Shown piece after piece: positions 51,134-60,910 of a DNA stretch of 64,000 nt; the first letter of the stretch is position 1; each line of letters begins with the position of its first letter. This DNA is from Acidobacteriaceae bacterium (GTDB lineage: Bacteria; Acidobacteriota; Terriglobia; Terriglobales; Acidobacteriaceae), in the NCBI GenBank assembly GCA_030039035.1, contig JASHQQ010000354.1:1-64000 (forward strand), written 5' to 3'. The notes under the pieces were generated by a model, which did not search any database, was not told where the DNA came from, and worked only from the letters and a program-made list of their open reading frames with translations. Made by a program: the position numbers and the translations under genes.

Positions 51134-51322
51134 GGTGGCGGCAGCAACCCTTCATTATCTAATCACGGGCGGCGAGCCGGACCGGACGCCCTCTCCCAAC
51201 TCCGGGCGCTCAGGTCGACTGCATCTTTCCCTGGGGTCGCGCGAGCCGTGCAGGGTGCGAACATGGACAAAAGGCGCGGGCGTTCGAAGCATCGGCAGGT
51301 CTGGCAATCGCTCGCCAGCCGA

Positions 51323-52210
51323 TCATATCTTCAACGAATCGCCGCCGCGAACCGCCGGTGGCAGGCCTGGACCTTCGGCAACTTCGTGCGGCGAATGGAA
51401 TTGCACCATGACGCCGGACCGCGAGAGCCTTGGCCGCGCGGTTCTGCCATTCACGACTCCAGGAAGATCGATCATTGCCGGCGCCGACACCTCGACGACC
51501 GGCCTCCGATGCGCGGGCCTGCGGGGGGAGAACGGCGTTGCCAGCGCGAGAATTGTCCTGATCACAACGACCGCGTCGGACCAAAGAGTCGCGCGCTCCA
51601 GGTAATCCTGGGAGATGCGAATCTTGTCCGGGGTCACGACGGTCTTGAAGCAGGTGAAGGGATCCGCCATCCGGCTTAACATCTCGGTTTCGTGACAATA
51701 CTTCAGCGAAGCCGGATCGGTGAGGCCGGGACGCACCGCGAGCAGCTTCCCGTAGGCCTCAGCGAACTCCATGGCCAGCTCGGGGATGACCGGCCGCGGG
51801 CCAACGATACTCATTTCGCCGCGCAGCACGTTCCAGAGCTGCGGAAGCTCGTCGATCTTGAAGCGGCGCAACCATCGCCCGATCGGCGTGATGCGCGGAT
51901 CGGCGCCCAACGTGTAGGCCGGGCCTCCAACGTCCAGGTTCATGGTGCGAAGCTTGTAGAGCCGAAAGCGCCGGAATCTTCGCCCCATGCGTGCCTGGCG
52001 AAAAATGGCGGGGCCCGGCGAGCTGATTCGAATGAGGATGCCGGCGATCGCCAGCATGGGGAGGGAAACGGCAAGCACTACGGACGCAGCAAGAATATCG
52101 ATCACGCGCTTGAGCACGAGGCCTCCAAGGCAAAAAGAAAGCGTTCCACTCCACTTTCCGAGCGGATCCGCAAAAGAGGCGATGCTCGACGGCGCCAGAA
52201 GGTCCTGCAA
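51323..52210 (-). CDS. second initiating sugar transferase (bacterial sugar transferase family)
   Basis: VLKRVIDILAASVVLAVSLPML, SSPGPAIFRQARMGRRFRRFRLYKLRTM, KIDELPQLWNVLRGEMSIVGPRPVIPE. Confidence 0.88.
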   Translation of the reverse strand: MQDLLAPSSIASFADPLGKWSGTLSFCLGGLVLKRVIDILAASVVLAVSLPMLAIAGILIRISSPGPAIFRQARMGRRFRRFRLYKLRTMNLDVGGPAYTLGADPRITPIGRWLRRFKIDELPQLWNVLRGEMSIVGPRPVIPELAMEFAEAYGKLLAVRPGLTDPASLKYCHETEMLSRMADPFTCFKTVVTPDKIRISQDYLERATLWSDAVVVIRTILALATPFSPRRPAHRRPVVEVSAPAMIDLPGVVNGRTARPRLSRSGVMVQFHSPHEVAEGPGLPPAVRGGDSLKI

Positions 52211-52579
52211 AGGGGGAGGCTGAAGGGCGGCTCAGCACCCAAAGGTGCGTGCCACCGATCTCCCTCCTGTCCTCCGCACGAGTCTCTTCCCCTCGTGACA
52301 ACGCAGGATGAAACCCGGGATGCAGGATTTCGGCTGGAGAAAAGGTTGATGCTGTATTGAGAAGGAAACATGATTTCCTCGCGCTGTGTCAAGTCCCAAA
52401 TCACAAATTCGCAGGAAACTTTTTCGCGCGTACAGCCAAGAGAGGAAAAACCCAAGGCACATTTTCCCAAGAATGATCCGTGGAGAAAGTAAGTCCCACA
52501 ATGGGAACACGCTCAGGAGGTGAGCGATTGAAGAAAACGACGGGGAGGGCATAGAGTCTGACCGGAGATCCGAGATCTG

Positions 52580-53665
52580 TTAAAGCGCCGTCGTGGCCGC
52601 GCTGGCACCTGGGGCGAGAATGGCGTGGACGGCGCGCTCCATTTCATCGACGGTGACCGACAGAATGCACTTCTTGCCCATCTCGATGCACGTCTGCAAA
52701 AGGCAGCCCATGCACTCCGTCCGGTGGAAGATGATCTGGTTTCGCCTTCCGAACGGATACCATACGCCGGGCCTTTCACGCGCGCAGAAAACGACGACCG
52801 AAGGCACACCCACGCTTGCGGCCAGATGCATCGGGCCCGAGTCCGGCCCGACAAACGCTTCGGCGCGACCGATCACCGCCGCCGATTGGCGAGGATTCAG
52901 GACTCCGGCGAGATTCAGTTTGGGGCCGGTCCAGTCCTGCGCTGCACAAGTGCAGTAGTCCATCTCTTCCTTTGCGCCAATGGTCACCAGCCCGAACGAC
53001 GGATACCGGGCATGCAGCCGGGCGAGAAGCGCCCGCCAGTTCTCCATTCCCCAATCCTTGGACTGCATCTTTGTGCCCGGCCCGCAAACCAGGATGCGTC
53101 GTCCCGCCAATGGGGAAAGGACCTGGCGAGCCGACTCCAGTTCGGCAGCGTTCAAATGCAGGCTCCAGTTGGCCGGGTTCTCCGTATCGGCGTCGCCCAA
53201 TTCGGCAATCGAACGCGCCAGCAGCGAGGCATACGACTCGTACAGGTCGGTGGCGGAATCGTAGCGGTTCTTCATCACCTCTCGTGGCAGACCCACGATG
53301 CGCCGCAAGCCGGCGAGCCGGAAGAAGATCCGGTCCCTGCGCGCGTCGCCTGGCAACCAGCGCGGCATCAGGTGGACAAGGACGTCGGCGCCAAAGCGGC
53401 GAATCTCGCGCAGGGTGCGCAAAATATCGCTGACGTCGCGCATGGCCCCGGTATAGCGCATGTCGCCATGAATCAGGCCGGAACCGCCGAGGATGGCCAT
53501 CGCGGTCGGGGCCTTTGGAAGAACGGGGAGATCGGTCAGAAGCACCCGCTCTGCGTGGGGAAAGGCGCGGGCGATCAGATGCAACGACGGCAGCGCAACA
53601 ACGGTGTCGCCCAGGCTGCCCGTGCGGTAGATCAGGACCTTCCGGACGGATAAGTCGGGGTACAA
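52580..53665 (-). CDS. glycosyltransferase family 9 (heptosyltransferase-like)
   Basis: KVLIYRTGSLGDTVVALPSLHLIARAFPHAERVLLT; AEAFVGPDSGPMHLAASVGVPSVVVF. Confidence 0.88.
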   Translation of the reverse strand: MYPDLSVRKVLIYRTGSLGDTVVALPSLHLIARAFPHAERVLLTDLPVLPKAPTAMAILGGSGLIHGDMRYTGAMRDVSDILRTLREIRRFGADVLVHLMPRWLPGDARRDRIFFRLAGLRRIVGLPREVMKNRYDSATDLYESYASLLARSIAELGDADTENPANWSLHLNAAELESARQVLSPLAGRRILVCGPGTKMQSKDWGMENWRALLARLHARYPSFGLVTIGAKEEMDYCTCAAQDWTGPKLNLAGVLNPRQSAAVIGRAEAFVGPDSGPMHLAASVGVPSVVVFCARERPGVWYPFGRRNQIIFHRTECMGCLLQTCIEMGKKCILSVTVDEMERAVHAILAPGASAATTAL

Positions 53666-53804
53666 TCGGTTTCTCCTCGTCGACTGGCCCCCGGCGGAAA
53701 CAGATCACTTCCCGGCCGGCGCACGACTCCTTCATGGCCAGGCAAGTCAAGCCGCGAGGATTCTCCGGAGACTTATAAAGGGCAGCGGGACTGTCATCCG
53801 GCAC

Positions 53805-54749
53805 TTACAGCAGATCCCCGCCGCCATCTCCTCCGAAACCGCCGCCATCGTCGAAGCCGCCGCCGGTGTCGACTCCCGAGCCATCGTCCATGCCCGAGTT
53901 ATCGTAGCCGGAGTTATCATCGAAGCCTGAGTTATCGAAGCTTCCCCGGTCGTTTCCCGAATCGTCGCCAGGCGACGTGTTGTAACTTGCGTCGGAAAAC
54001 TGCGCGGGCCCCTGGTTGGCCGTTGGATCCGCCGACTCCTGGAAGCGGCGCTCTTCGCCGCCCGGCGCAAAGCCGCTCTGGCTGAAGCCTTCGTGCCCCG
54101 GACCAGGCTGGTCGTAATAGTTGTTGACGACGGTCTCTTCGACCGGGCGCTCAAAACCCGCACCCATCATACCCGAGCCGTAGCCTATCCCCGGCCCCAT
54201 TCCGAAGCCGCCCATTCCCAGGCCCGGATGCCCGAAACCGCCCAGGCCGTGAAGCACCGCCTCGACGCCTTCGAACGCCAGTGCGCCCGCCGCTACGCCC
54301 GCAGCCGTCTGCATGGCGCCGCGCAGAAAACTCGGTGGACCGGCCGCGACTGGCGCGTACTGCGGGGGCTCCTGCTGGAACTGCGGCTGCGCATAGGCGG
54401 GAGGCGGAGGCGGAGGCGGAGGCACATAGGTCTGCTGCGGCGGAGCAGAAACGGGCTGCGGCGCCGGATCGTGATGACCCAGCAAGCCGCCGAGGAAGCT
54501 GGTGGCGCGCGGAGGCTGCTGGGCCTGCGCCTGCTGCTGCGCCTGTTGCAATTGCGCAAGCTGCGCCTTGGCCTGCTCCAGCGCGATGTTCTGCACCAGC
54601 ACGGTCTGCGCCAGGATGTAGTGCGCGTCGGGATTCGAGCCCAGCGAGCGGTTCAGCAGGGCCTCCGCTTCGGGGTCTTTTTCCTGGAGTTGCGTGGAGT
54701 TCACCCGCTCGACGAGCGAGTTGAGAAGCTGTTCTTCCTGGGGAGTCAA
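53805..54749 (-). CDS. DUF2076-like protein with Gly/Asp/Ser-rich tail
   Basis: LTPQEEQLLNSLVERVNSTQLQEKDPEAEALLNRSLGSNPDAHYILAQTVLVQNIALEQAKAQLAQLQ; low-complexity C-terminus. Confidence 0.75.
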   Translation of the reverse strand: MTPQEEQLLNSLVERVNSTQLQEKDPEAEALLNRSLGSNPDAHYILAQTVLVQNIALEQAKAQLAQLQQAQQQAQAQQPPRATSFLGGLLGHHDPAPQPVSAPPQQTYVPPPPPPPPAYAQPQFQQEPPQYAPVAAGPPSFLRGAMQTAAGVAAGALAFEGVEAVLHGLGGFGHPGLGMGGFGMGPGIGYGSGMMGAGFERPVEETVVNNYYDQPGPGHEGFSQSGFAPGGEERRFQESADPTANQGPAQFSDASYNTSPGDDSGNDRGSFDNSGFDDNSGYDNSGMDDGSGVDTGGGFDDGGGFGGDGGGDLL

Positions 54750-54868
54750 AGCATCAACCTCCGGCGACCGGCAGCGAGTCCGACTGGCCACGTCTCAGGA
54801 TGAGACGCACACCAGCCCTCAAAGTTGCGGCACCCACAGAGAGTACGCGAGCGGGGAACGCGCGGTTC

Positions 54869-55993
54869 CTACCCCACGAGCGCGAAGTCGCGAATGGTTT
54901 CCTTGCGCACGGTGAGCCGCTCGACCAGGTCGCTTTTCACCTCGTAGCCGCGGCCGGGAGAATCGGGAATGCTGATTTCACCCCTGGGCGAGACGGTAAC
55001 TTCCGGATCGATAATATCCTCGAGCCAGTAGCGGGCCGAAGCAGAAACATCGCCGGGCAGCGAGAAATTCTCCAGCGAAGCCAGCGCGATATTGTGCGCG
55101 CGGCCCACGCCGGACTCGAGCATTCCCCCGCACCAGACGGGAACGCCGCGCTCCTGCGCCGCGTTGTGAACGTGAATGGCCTCGGAGAATCCGCCCACGC
55201 GGCCCAGCTTGATGTTGATGATCCGGCAGGACTCCATCTCGATCGCGGCCAAGGCATCGCGGCGATTGCGAATCGACTCGTCCAGGCAGATCGCCGTCTG
55301 CATCTGCTTCTGCAGCATGGAGTGGTAATAGAAGTCGTCGTGCCACAGCGGCTGCTCGATCATGAGCAGGTCGAAGGCTTCGAAACCGACCAGATGCTCG
55401 ATATCGCCCAGCCGGTAGGCGGAGTTGGCGTCGCAGCTCAGCATGATTCCCGGCCAGCGATTGCGCACCTGCTCGAAAACATCCACATCCCAGCCGGGCT
55501 TGCATTTCAGCTTGATGCGCTGGTAGCCAGCGGCCAGTTCGCGCTCGATGACGGAAAGCAGCTCGGGGATGGAAGACTGAATGCCCAGCGACACGCCGCA
55601 GGGAATCTCTTCACGCACGCCGCCCAGCAGTTGCGAAAGCGGGATGCCCTCGCGCTGCGCCTCCAGATCCCAGATCGCGTTTTCCAGCGTGGCTTTGGCC
55701 ATGCGATTTCCACGCACCTGGCGAAAGATGCGCGGGCAGTCGCCACCATGCTCCGGCGACTCTGCAGCCAGCATCGGTCCCAGTTCCCTGGTAAGGACCT
55801 GCCAGGCTGTGTCGGTCGATTCCTCGGAGAAGAACGGCCGTTCGCCCACCGTGCATTCGCCCCATCCGATCAGGCCCTCGGATTGCACCTCGGCCAGCAG
55901 AACGCGCCGGTCGCGCGTGACGCCGAAGCTGGTTTCAAAAGGACGCACGAGGGGCATATGCAGTTCGCGAAAGATGATTGCATCGATTCTCAT
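54869..55993 (-). CDS. enolase-superfamily o-succinylbenzoate synthase / N-succinylamino acid racemase
   Basis: RPFETSFGVTRDRRVLLAEVQSEGLIGWGE, IKLKCKPGWDVD, CDANSAY, CLDESI, IINIKLGRVGGFSEAI, WCGGMLESGVGRAHN. Confidence 0.88.
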   Translation of the reverse strand: MRIDAIIFRELHMPLVRPFETSFGVTRDRRVLLAEVQSEGLIGWGECTVGERPFFSEESTDTAWQVLTRELGPMLAAESPEHGGDCPRIFRQVRGNRMAKATLENAIWDLEAQREGIPLSQLLGGVREEIPCGVSLGIQSSIPELLSVIERELAAGYQRIKLKCKPGWDVDVFEQVRNRWPGIMLSCDANSAYRLGDIEHLVGFEAFDLLMIEQPLWHDDFYYHSMLQKQMQTAICLDESIRNRRDALAAIEMESCRIINIKLGRVGGFSEAIHVHNAAQERGVPVWCGGMLESGVGRAHNIALASLENFSLPGDVSASARYWLEDIIDPEVTVSPRGEISIPDSPGRGYEVKSDLVERLTVRKETIRDFALVG

Positions 55994-55999
55994 AAGTTT

Positions 56000-56812
56000 T
56001 CAGATTCCTTGAGACTCTAAACCCGATTCGGGCAGGTTGGGGGGACCAAGTTCGAAAACTCCATTTCCTTGCCCGTCCCGCTCAAAGCCGATGACGGTCA
56101 AGCCGCGAGAGAATGCCTGTTGAAATTTCTCCCGGTTCTCCAACTGAACTGCAAGTGCCTTCTGCTTCCCTGACTCGCAGGATTTCCACTGGTAAATCTC
56201 GGCTGGTACTCGGATTCGCTCCTCTATGATGCGATTCGCCGCGCGACGGTTTTCCAAGGTGGCCTTGACGTGGGGGGAATCGAGATGCCATTCCGCCAGA
56301 AGCCGGTCCGTCGGAAGCCCGCCTTGCAGACGAGATGAGGATATACCATAGAAATCCACGCGATATGCACAGACAACTGCCCCCAGCTTGTGGATATTGA
56401 GGAAAGCGTTCTTGATCTCCAGCGGATCGAAGGTCCATTCCATGAGCCGTATGCCCCGTGAAAGCGCCTCATCCCGCTGTTTCAACTTGAGTTGAGCGCC
56501 GAGCCCGCGGTTGCGATGGCTCTCCCTGACCGCCAGCATGTGCGAATGCAGGTAAGGGCGAGGTCCGTTGACGCCTGATTTGATTCCTGGCAAAGAATAG
56601 GCGAACCCAACCAGCGATTCGGGACCGCCTTCGGGCCTTGCGCCGGGAAGACCGGTCTCGAACGCGCCGATCACCTGTCCGCCGATCTTCTGCCCGAGCA
56701 GGAAAGACTTGCGCGGAACGATGTCGCTCTCGTCGTAGCCCCAGGTCGCAATCTCGAGTTGTACGCAGGCCTCGAATTCGTCGAAGCCATCGCAGGAGCG
56801 GATCAGGATCAT
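56000..56812 (-). CDS. large GNAT-superfamily N-acyltransferase
   Basis: HSHMLAVRESHRNRGLGAQLKLKQRDEALSRGIRLMEWTFDPLEIKNAFLNIHKLGAV; 4-nt overlap with the mazG stop. Confidence 0.82.
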   Translation of the reverse strand: MILIRSCDGFDEFEACVQLEIATWGYDESDIVPRKSFLLGQKIGGQVIGAFETGLPGARPEGGPESLVGFAYSLPGIKSGVNGPRPYLHSHMLAVRESHRNRGLGAQLKLKQRDEALSRGIRLMEWTFDPLEIKNAFLNIHKLGAVVCAYRVDFYGISSSRLQGGLPTDRLLAEWHLDSPHVKATLENRRAANRIIEERIRVPAEIYQWKSCESGKQKALAVQLENREKFQQAFSRGLTVIGFERDGQGNGVFELGPPNLPESGLESQGI

Positions 56813-57759
56813 CTTGCAACCCCCCCGGCCTGCGTCGACGAGAGCATTTGTTTCGCCCGCACCCACAAAGCTTCGAGATCGCCCGGAGAAAGCTCTTCCA
56901 ACGGCCGCGACGCTTCGAGCTCCATCTGGCGAAACCGCTGCCGGAAGCGCAGATTGCAGCCGCGCAGCGCCATTTCGGCATCGACATCCAGATGCCGGCC
57001 CAGATTTACCGCGGTAAACAGCAGGTCGCCCAGCTCGGCTTCCACGGCCGGCCTGCGCGCCGCGTCGCCCGAAGCAGCCTCCGCTTCGAGCTCCTGAATC
57101 TCCTCGGCCAGCTTGGGCAAAAGATCGCGCCAGTGCGGCCAGTCGAAGCCCGCCTTGCGCGCCCTGGCGCCGATCTGCGCTGCCTCGGCCAATGCCGGCA
57201 AGGCGCGCGGCACAACATCGAGCCGCGAAGCGGTTTTGCCGTCCGCGAAAGCAGGATCGTTCGCGCTCTTGGCGGCGCTTTTCTCCGCGGCCTTGATCTC
57301 TTCCCAGTTGCGCAGCACTGCGCCGGCCGAGCCTTCGACATCGGCATCGACATCCGCGCGGTTGCCCGCCGCGCGCGAGGCTTCTTCGCCGAAGACGTGT
57401 GGATGACGGCGAATGAGCTTGCGATTCAGGTGGTCGATGACGTCGGAGATCGTGAATCTTCTGTCGTTGGCCGCCATCTCCGCATAAAACAGCACCTGCA
57501 GCAGCAGGTCGCCCAGCTCTTCGGCGAGGTGGGGCCAGTCGCGCCGCTCGATGGCGTCGAAGACTTCGTAGGCTTCTTCCAGAGTGTATTTGCGAATGGA
57601 ATCAAAGGATTGCTCGCGATCCCACGGGCACCCGCCGGGCGCGCGTAGCCGCGCCATGATCGCGACCGACTGCCCGAAGAGCTCGGCCGCCCGGCGCGGA
57701 TCGGTCTCCACGGCGGTTCCGGCAGGTTGTGCGGGTGAGCTTGCAGGCGGGACATCCAC
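56809..57759 (-). CDS. mazG: nucleoside triphosphate pyrophosphohydrolase MazG
   Basis: LRAPGGCPWDREQSFDSIRKYTLEEAYEVFDAIERRDWPHLAEELGDLLLQVLFYAEMA. Confidence 0.92.
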   Translation of the reverse strand: MDVPPASSPAQPAGTAVETDPRRAAELFGQSVAIMARLRAPGGCPWDREQSFDSIRKYTLEEAYEVFDAIERRDWPHLAEELGDLLLQVLFYAEMAANDRRFTISDVIDHLNRKLIRRHPHVFGEEASRAAGNRADVDADVEGSAGAVLRNWEEIKAAEKSAAKSANDPAFADGKTASRLDVVPRALPALAEAAQIGARARKAGFDWPHWRDLLPKLAEEIQELEAEAASGDAARRPAVEAELGDLLFTAVNLGRHLDVDAEMALRGCNLRFRQRFRQMELEASRPLEELSPGDLEALWVRAKQMLSSTQAGGVAR

Positions 57760-57926
57760 ATCTCTATTTTAACGCGACAGGCATCTTCGAAGCCCGATGC
57801 AAGCCAGGGCAGCATTACGGCCCGCATCCCCTTGAATCCAAACGATCGCTGTCACATCCGATGGATGGGCGATTCCCGCATGAGATTGAACGCAATGAGA
57901 TAATCGACGTGCGGGGAGGAAGCTCG

Positions 57927-58766
57927 ATGAATACATTCAAAACCACCCTTCTTCTTACTGTACTTACGCTGGTTCTGGTTCTGGCGGGCGAGTATTTTCG
58001 CGGACTCGGCGGCGCCGTGGTTGCCCTCGTGATTGCCGCAGCGATGAACTTCGCCAGTTATTTCTACTCCGACAAGATTGCGCTTTCGATGTATCGCGCC
58101 CAGCCGGTTTCGCGCGAACAATTGCCGCGGGTTTACGCGGTAGTGGAGCGGCTCGCCGCGCGCGCCAACATTCCCCTGCCGAAGATCTACGTGATCCCGA
58201 CTGACTCGCCGAATGCTTTCGCGACCGGACGCAATCCGAATCATGCCTCTGTTGCGGTGACGCACGGGATTCTGGCGTTGCTCAATGACGAGGAGCTGGA
58301 AGGCGTCCTGGCGCACGAACTGGGTCACGTGCGCAACCGCGATATTCTCACCAGCTCGATTGCGGCGACGCTGGCCGGCGCCATCACCATCCTGGCGCGC
58401 ATGGCTTTCTGGTTCGGCGGCGACCGCCGGCGCGACAGCGGCATCGGCGCGCTCTTCATGCTGCTGCTGGCGCCCCTCGCCGCCACGCTGATCCAGTTGT
58501 GGGTTTCGCGCACGCGTGAATATGAAGCCGACGCTTCCGGCGCACACCTCACCGGCAATCCCTACGCGCTGGCCAGTGCTCTGGAAAAAATTTCGGGAAT
58601 CAGCAAGCAGGTCCCGCTGGTCGCATCGCCGACCAACGCGCATTTGTTTATCATTGCGCCGCTGCTCTCCGGCCAGACCTGGGCGAGTCTGTTCTCAACG
58701 CATCCGCCGGTGAGGCAGCGCATCGAGCGGCTGATCGGCCGGCCGTCAGTGAGCGGGATAATCTGA
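57927..58766 (+). CDS. htpX: M48 zinc metalloprotease HtpX
   Basis: LEGVLAHELGHVRNRDILTSSIAATLAGAI, SRTREYEADASGAHLTGNP, LFSTHPPVRQRIERL. Confidence 0.92.
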   Translation: MNTFKTTLLLTVLTLVLVLAGEYFRGLGGAVVALVIAAAMNFASYFYSDKIALSMYRAQPVSREQLPRVYAVVERLAARANIPLPKIYVIPTDSPNAFATGRNPNHASVAVTHGILALLNDEELEGVLAHELGHVRNRDILTSSIAATLAGAITILARMAFWFGGDRRRDSGIGALFMLLLAPLAATLIQLWVSRTREYEADASGAHLTGNPYALASALEKISGISKQVPLVASPTNAHLFIIAPLLSGQTWASLFSTHPPVRQRIERLIGRPSVSGII

Positions 58767-58774
58767 CGGCTGCT

Positions 58775-59320
58775 TCACCTTTTGGCCTGCGATGTACTCA
58801 GCCGATATTTGTTGACCAGCAACTGTCCCTCGTCGCCATCCAATGGAGTCAGCGAAACATCGACCTGCCCCGGCTGGTCGAAGAAGAAGAGGCTCTTCAC
58901 CTCGAAGTAATACGCCTCGCCGGCCTCTGCGCTGAAGTGCGCCGCTTCCGTCTGGTGGCCCTTGCCGGTGACCACCGTGCGCTGCCAGCTCGCGCACAGA
59001 TGATGCACGCCGGGATCGACGAAGAAGTAAAGGTAGGAGTTGCCGTGCGTGGCTCCGATCCATTTCCCGTCGACGCCGATGCGTGTCGTCGGCTTGGGGA
59101 CGGAATTGAAGTCCGAGTCGTCCTCGATCATGTAGACCGTCGCTTTGCCGGGTTTCGGCTCGACGGCATGCCCTGCGCCTCCGGTTTTCACATCGAATTT
59201 TGCGTCGGGATCTCCGCAGCCCGGCGCCGCCGGCGCGCTCGTATCGGTTGCCTGGGCACACAACGCGAGCGAAGACAGAGCAAATCCAAAAGCAACGACG
59301 CCAATCCGGATTGTCTTCAT
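58775..59320 (-). CDS. secreted hypothetical protein, DUF2846-like
   Basis: signal peptide MKTIRIGVVAFGFALSSLALCAQA; ATVYMIEDDS...SYLYFFVDPGVHHLCASWQ. Confidence 0.6.
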   Translation of the reverse strand: MKTIRIGVVAFGFALSSLALCAQATDTSAPAAPGCGDPDAKFDVKTGGAGHAVEPKPGKATVYMIEDDSDFNSVPKPTTRIGVDGKWIGATHGNSYLYFFVDPGVHHLCASWQRTVVTGKGHQTEAAHFSAEAGEAYYFEVKSLFFFDQPGQVDVSLTPLDGDEGQLLVNKYRLSTSQAKR

Positions 59321-59434
59321 CTCGATCTCCCCCTCAGCCTTTCGACGGGGCGCCCTGAAGTGTCGTTTGCACAAATTTACCCTGGGGGTGCGCCTGCCCG
59401 GGATGAAAAACGCCGCCGGGGGCGATAGACTGTC

Positions 59435-60187
59435 TCAACCCATCGGCTTGCCAAGGACAAATACGATGAAATTCGGCACGCGCAGCTCGTCGTCCAGCCC
59501 CGGATAGCGTTTCAGATTCTCCGGTGTTACTGTCGGTTCGATGATTCTATCGATTCTGAACCCCGCCGAGAGATACGCGTCGAGATACGTCGAGAGCGTG
59601 CGATGGAAATTCGTGAAATCGATTTCCATCATCTTCCAGTGCCGCTCGCCTTCGTTGAAGTAACGGTCCAGAATGAAGTGCTGCTTCGTTCCATCTTCGG
59701 TCCGCTGCCACTCGCCGGTTGCCGATCGCATGGGATGCAAGTTGGCCACGACAAATCGGCCGCCCGGCCTGAGCACGCGAAAGACCTCGCGCGTATTGGC
59801 GGCGAAATCCGGCAGGTCGCATTGGTTCAGGTACGAGACGGCATGATCGAACGACGCGTCCTCAAGAAAGCCGAGGTCCTGAACATCTGCCTGCCGGTAT
59901 TCGTCTTTGCCGCCCGCCAGTTCCTGCGCGGCACGGATCATGGGCTCGCAGAGATCCAGTCCCAGCGCATATTCCGCGCCGCGCTCCACCAGCATCCGGC
60001 AGAATCGCCCTTCGCCGCAGCCGCAGTCGAGAACCCTCAGGCCCCGCACGTCGCCGCAGGCCTCGAGCATCGGCCCATCGAGCAATCCGTCGCGGCTGGC
60101 GTTTTTTCCCGCGCGCGTTTCCCCGATCCACGCCGGGGCCAACTCCCTCCACTCCTGTCGCAGACTTCTGCAGTCGACTTCTCTCAC
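59435..60187 (-). CDS. class I SAM-dependent methyltransferase
   Basis: LRVLDCGCGEGRFCRMLVERGAEYALGLDLCEPMI; FRVLRPGGRFVVANLHP. Confidence 0.88.
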   Translation of the reverse strand: MREVDCRSLRQEWRELAPAWIGETRAGKNASRDGLLDGPMLEACGDVRGLRVLDCGCGEGRFCRMLVERGAEYALGLDLCEPMIRAAQELAGGKDEYRQADVQDLGFLEDASFDHAVSYLNQCDLPDFAANTREVFRVLRPGGRFVVANLHPMRSATGEWQRTEDGTKQHFILDRYFNEGERHWKMMEIDFTNFHRTLSTYLDAYLSAGFRIDRIIEPTVTPENLKRYPGLDDELRVPNFIVFVLGKPMG

Positions 60188-60347
60188 CGCCCTCGCTCCC
60201 TCGTTCCTGGTTGCACAAATCCCCCTGGTTCGGCAAGGAATCTTCCCTCCGGGGCCAGGCAGTGTCCGGAATTATGCGACCATTTCCAGTCCCTCAGTCC
60301 CTTGTCCCTGTTCCCTGTTCGTTCGCCGCGCTAGTATCCTTACGCGT

Positions 60348-60839
60348 ATGAAGACCCTGCTTCGCACGCTGCTGTATCTGGCGCTCATCGTCTGGATCGG
60401 CGCGGAGATCTTCCTGCCGATCGTGGCCGCAACCGCTTTTGAAACGCTGGCGAAGGATCCGCACACTGCCGGCGCCATTGTGGGCTCGCTGCTGCGCACC
60501 CTGCACGGCATGGGGTTTGTCTGCGGTATCGTGCTGCTCGCCTTGCTCGCCCTGGCGCCCGCCTGGAGCATTTACAAATCGCGGACGGTGATGGCGCCGA
60601 TGATTCTCGCCCTGATCATGATCGCATTCACGGCCTATTCGCAGTATGGGATCATCCCGGCGATGGATCGCGATCGCGCGGCGGCCGGAGGGGCGATCGA
60701 CACCACCGATACAGCGAGCGCCATCACCGCCGACTTCAACAAGCTGCACAACCGCAGCGTGCGCGTGGAAGAAGCCATCATTCTGCTGGGATTGGCGACC
60801 GTGGTGCTGGTCGCGAGAGCGGAGACGAACCGGGCCTGA
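60348..60839 (+). CDS. DUF4149-like membrane protein
   Basis: four TM segments, LYLALIVWIGAEIFLPIVAATAFETL. Confidence 0.65.
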   Translation: MKTLLRTLLYLALIVWIGAEIFLPIVAATAFETLAKDPHTAGAIVGSLLRTLHGMGFVCGIVLLALLALAPAWSIYKSRTVMAPMILALIMIAFTAYSQYGIIPAMDRDRAAAGGAIDTTDTASAITADFNKLHNRSVRVEEAIILLGLATVVLVARAETNRA

Positions 60840-60910
60840 TGCAAGCGCAAAGATTGACTCCCCTTGCCGAGCAAAGTAGTATTCGATGTCACCGCAAGGG
60901 AAGGCTTCGT

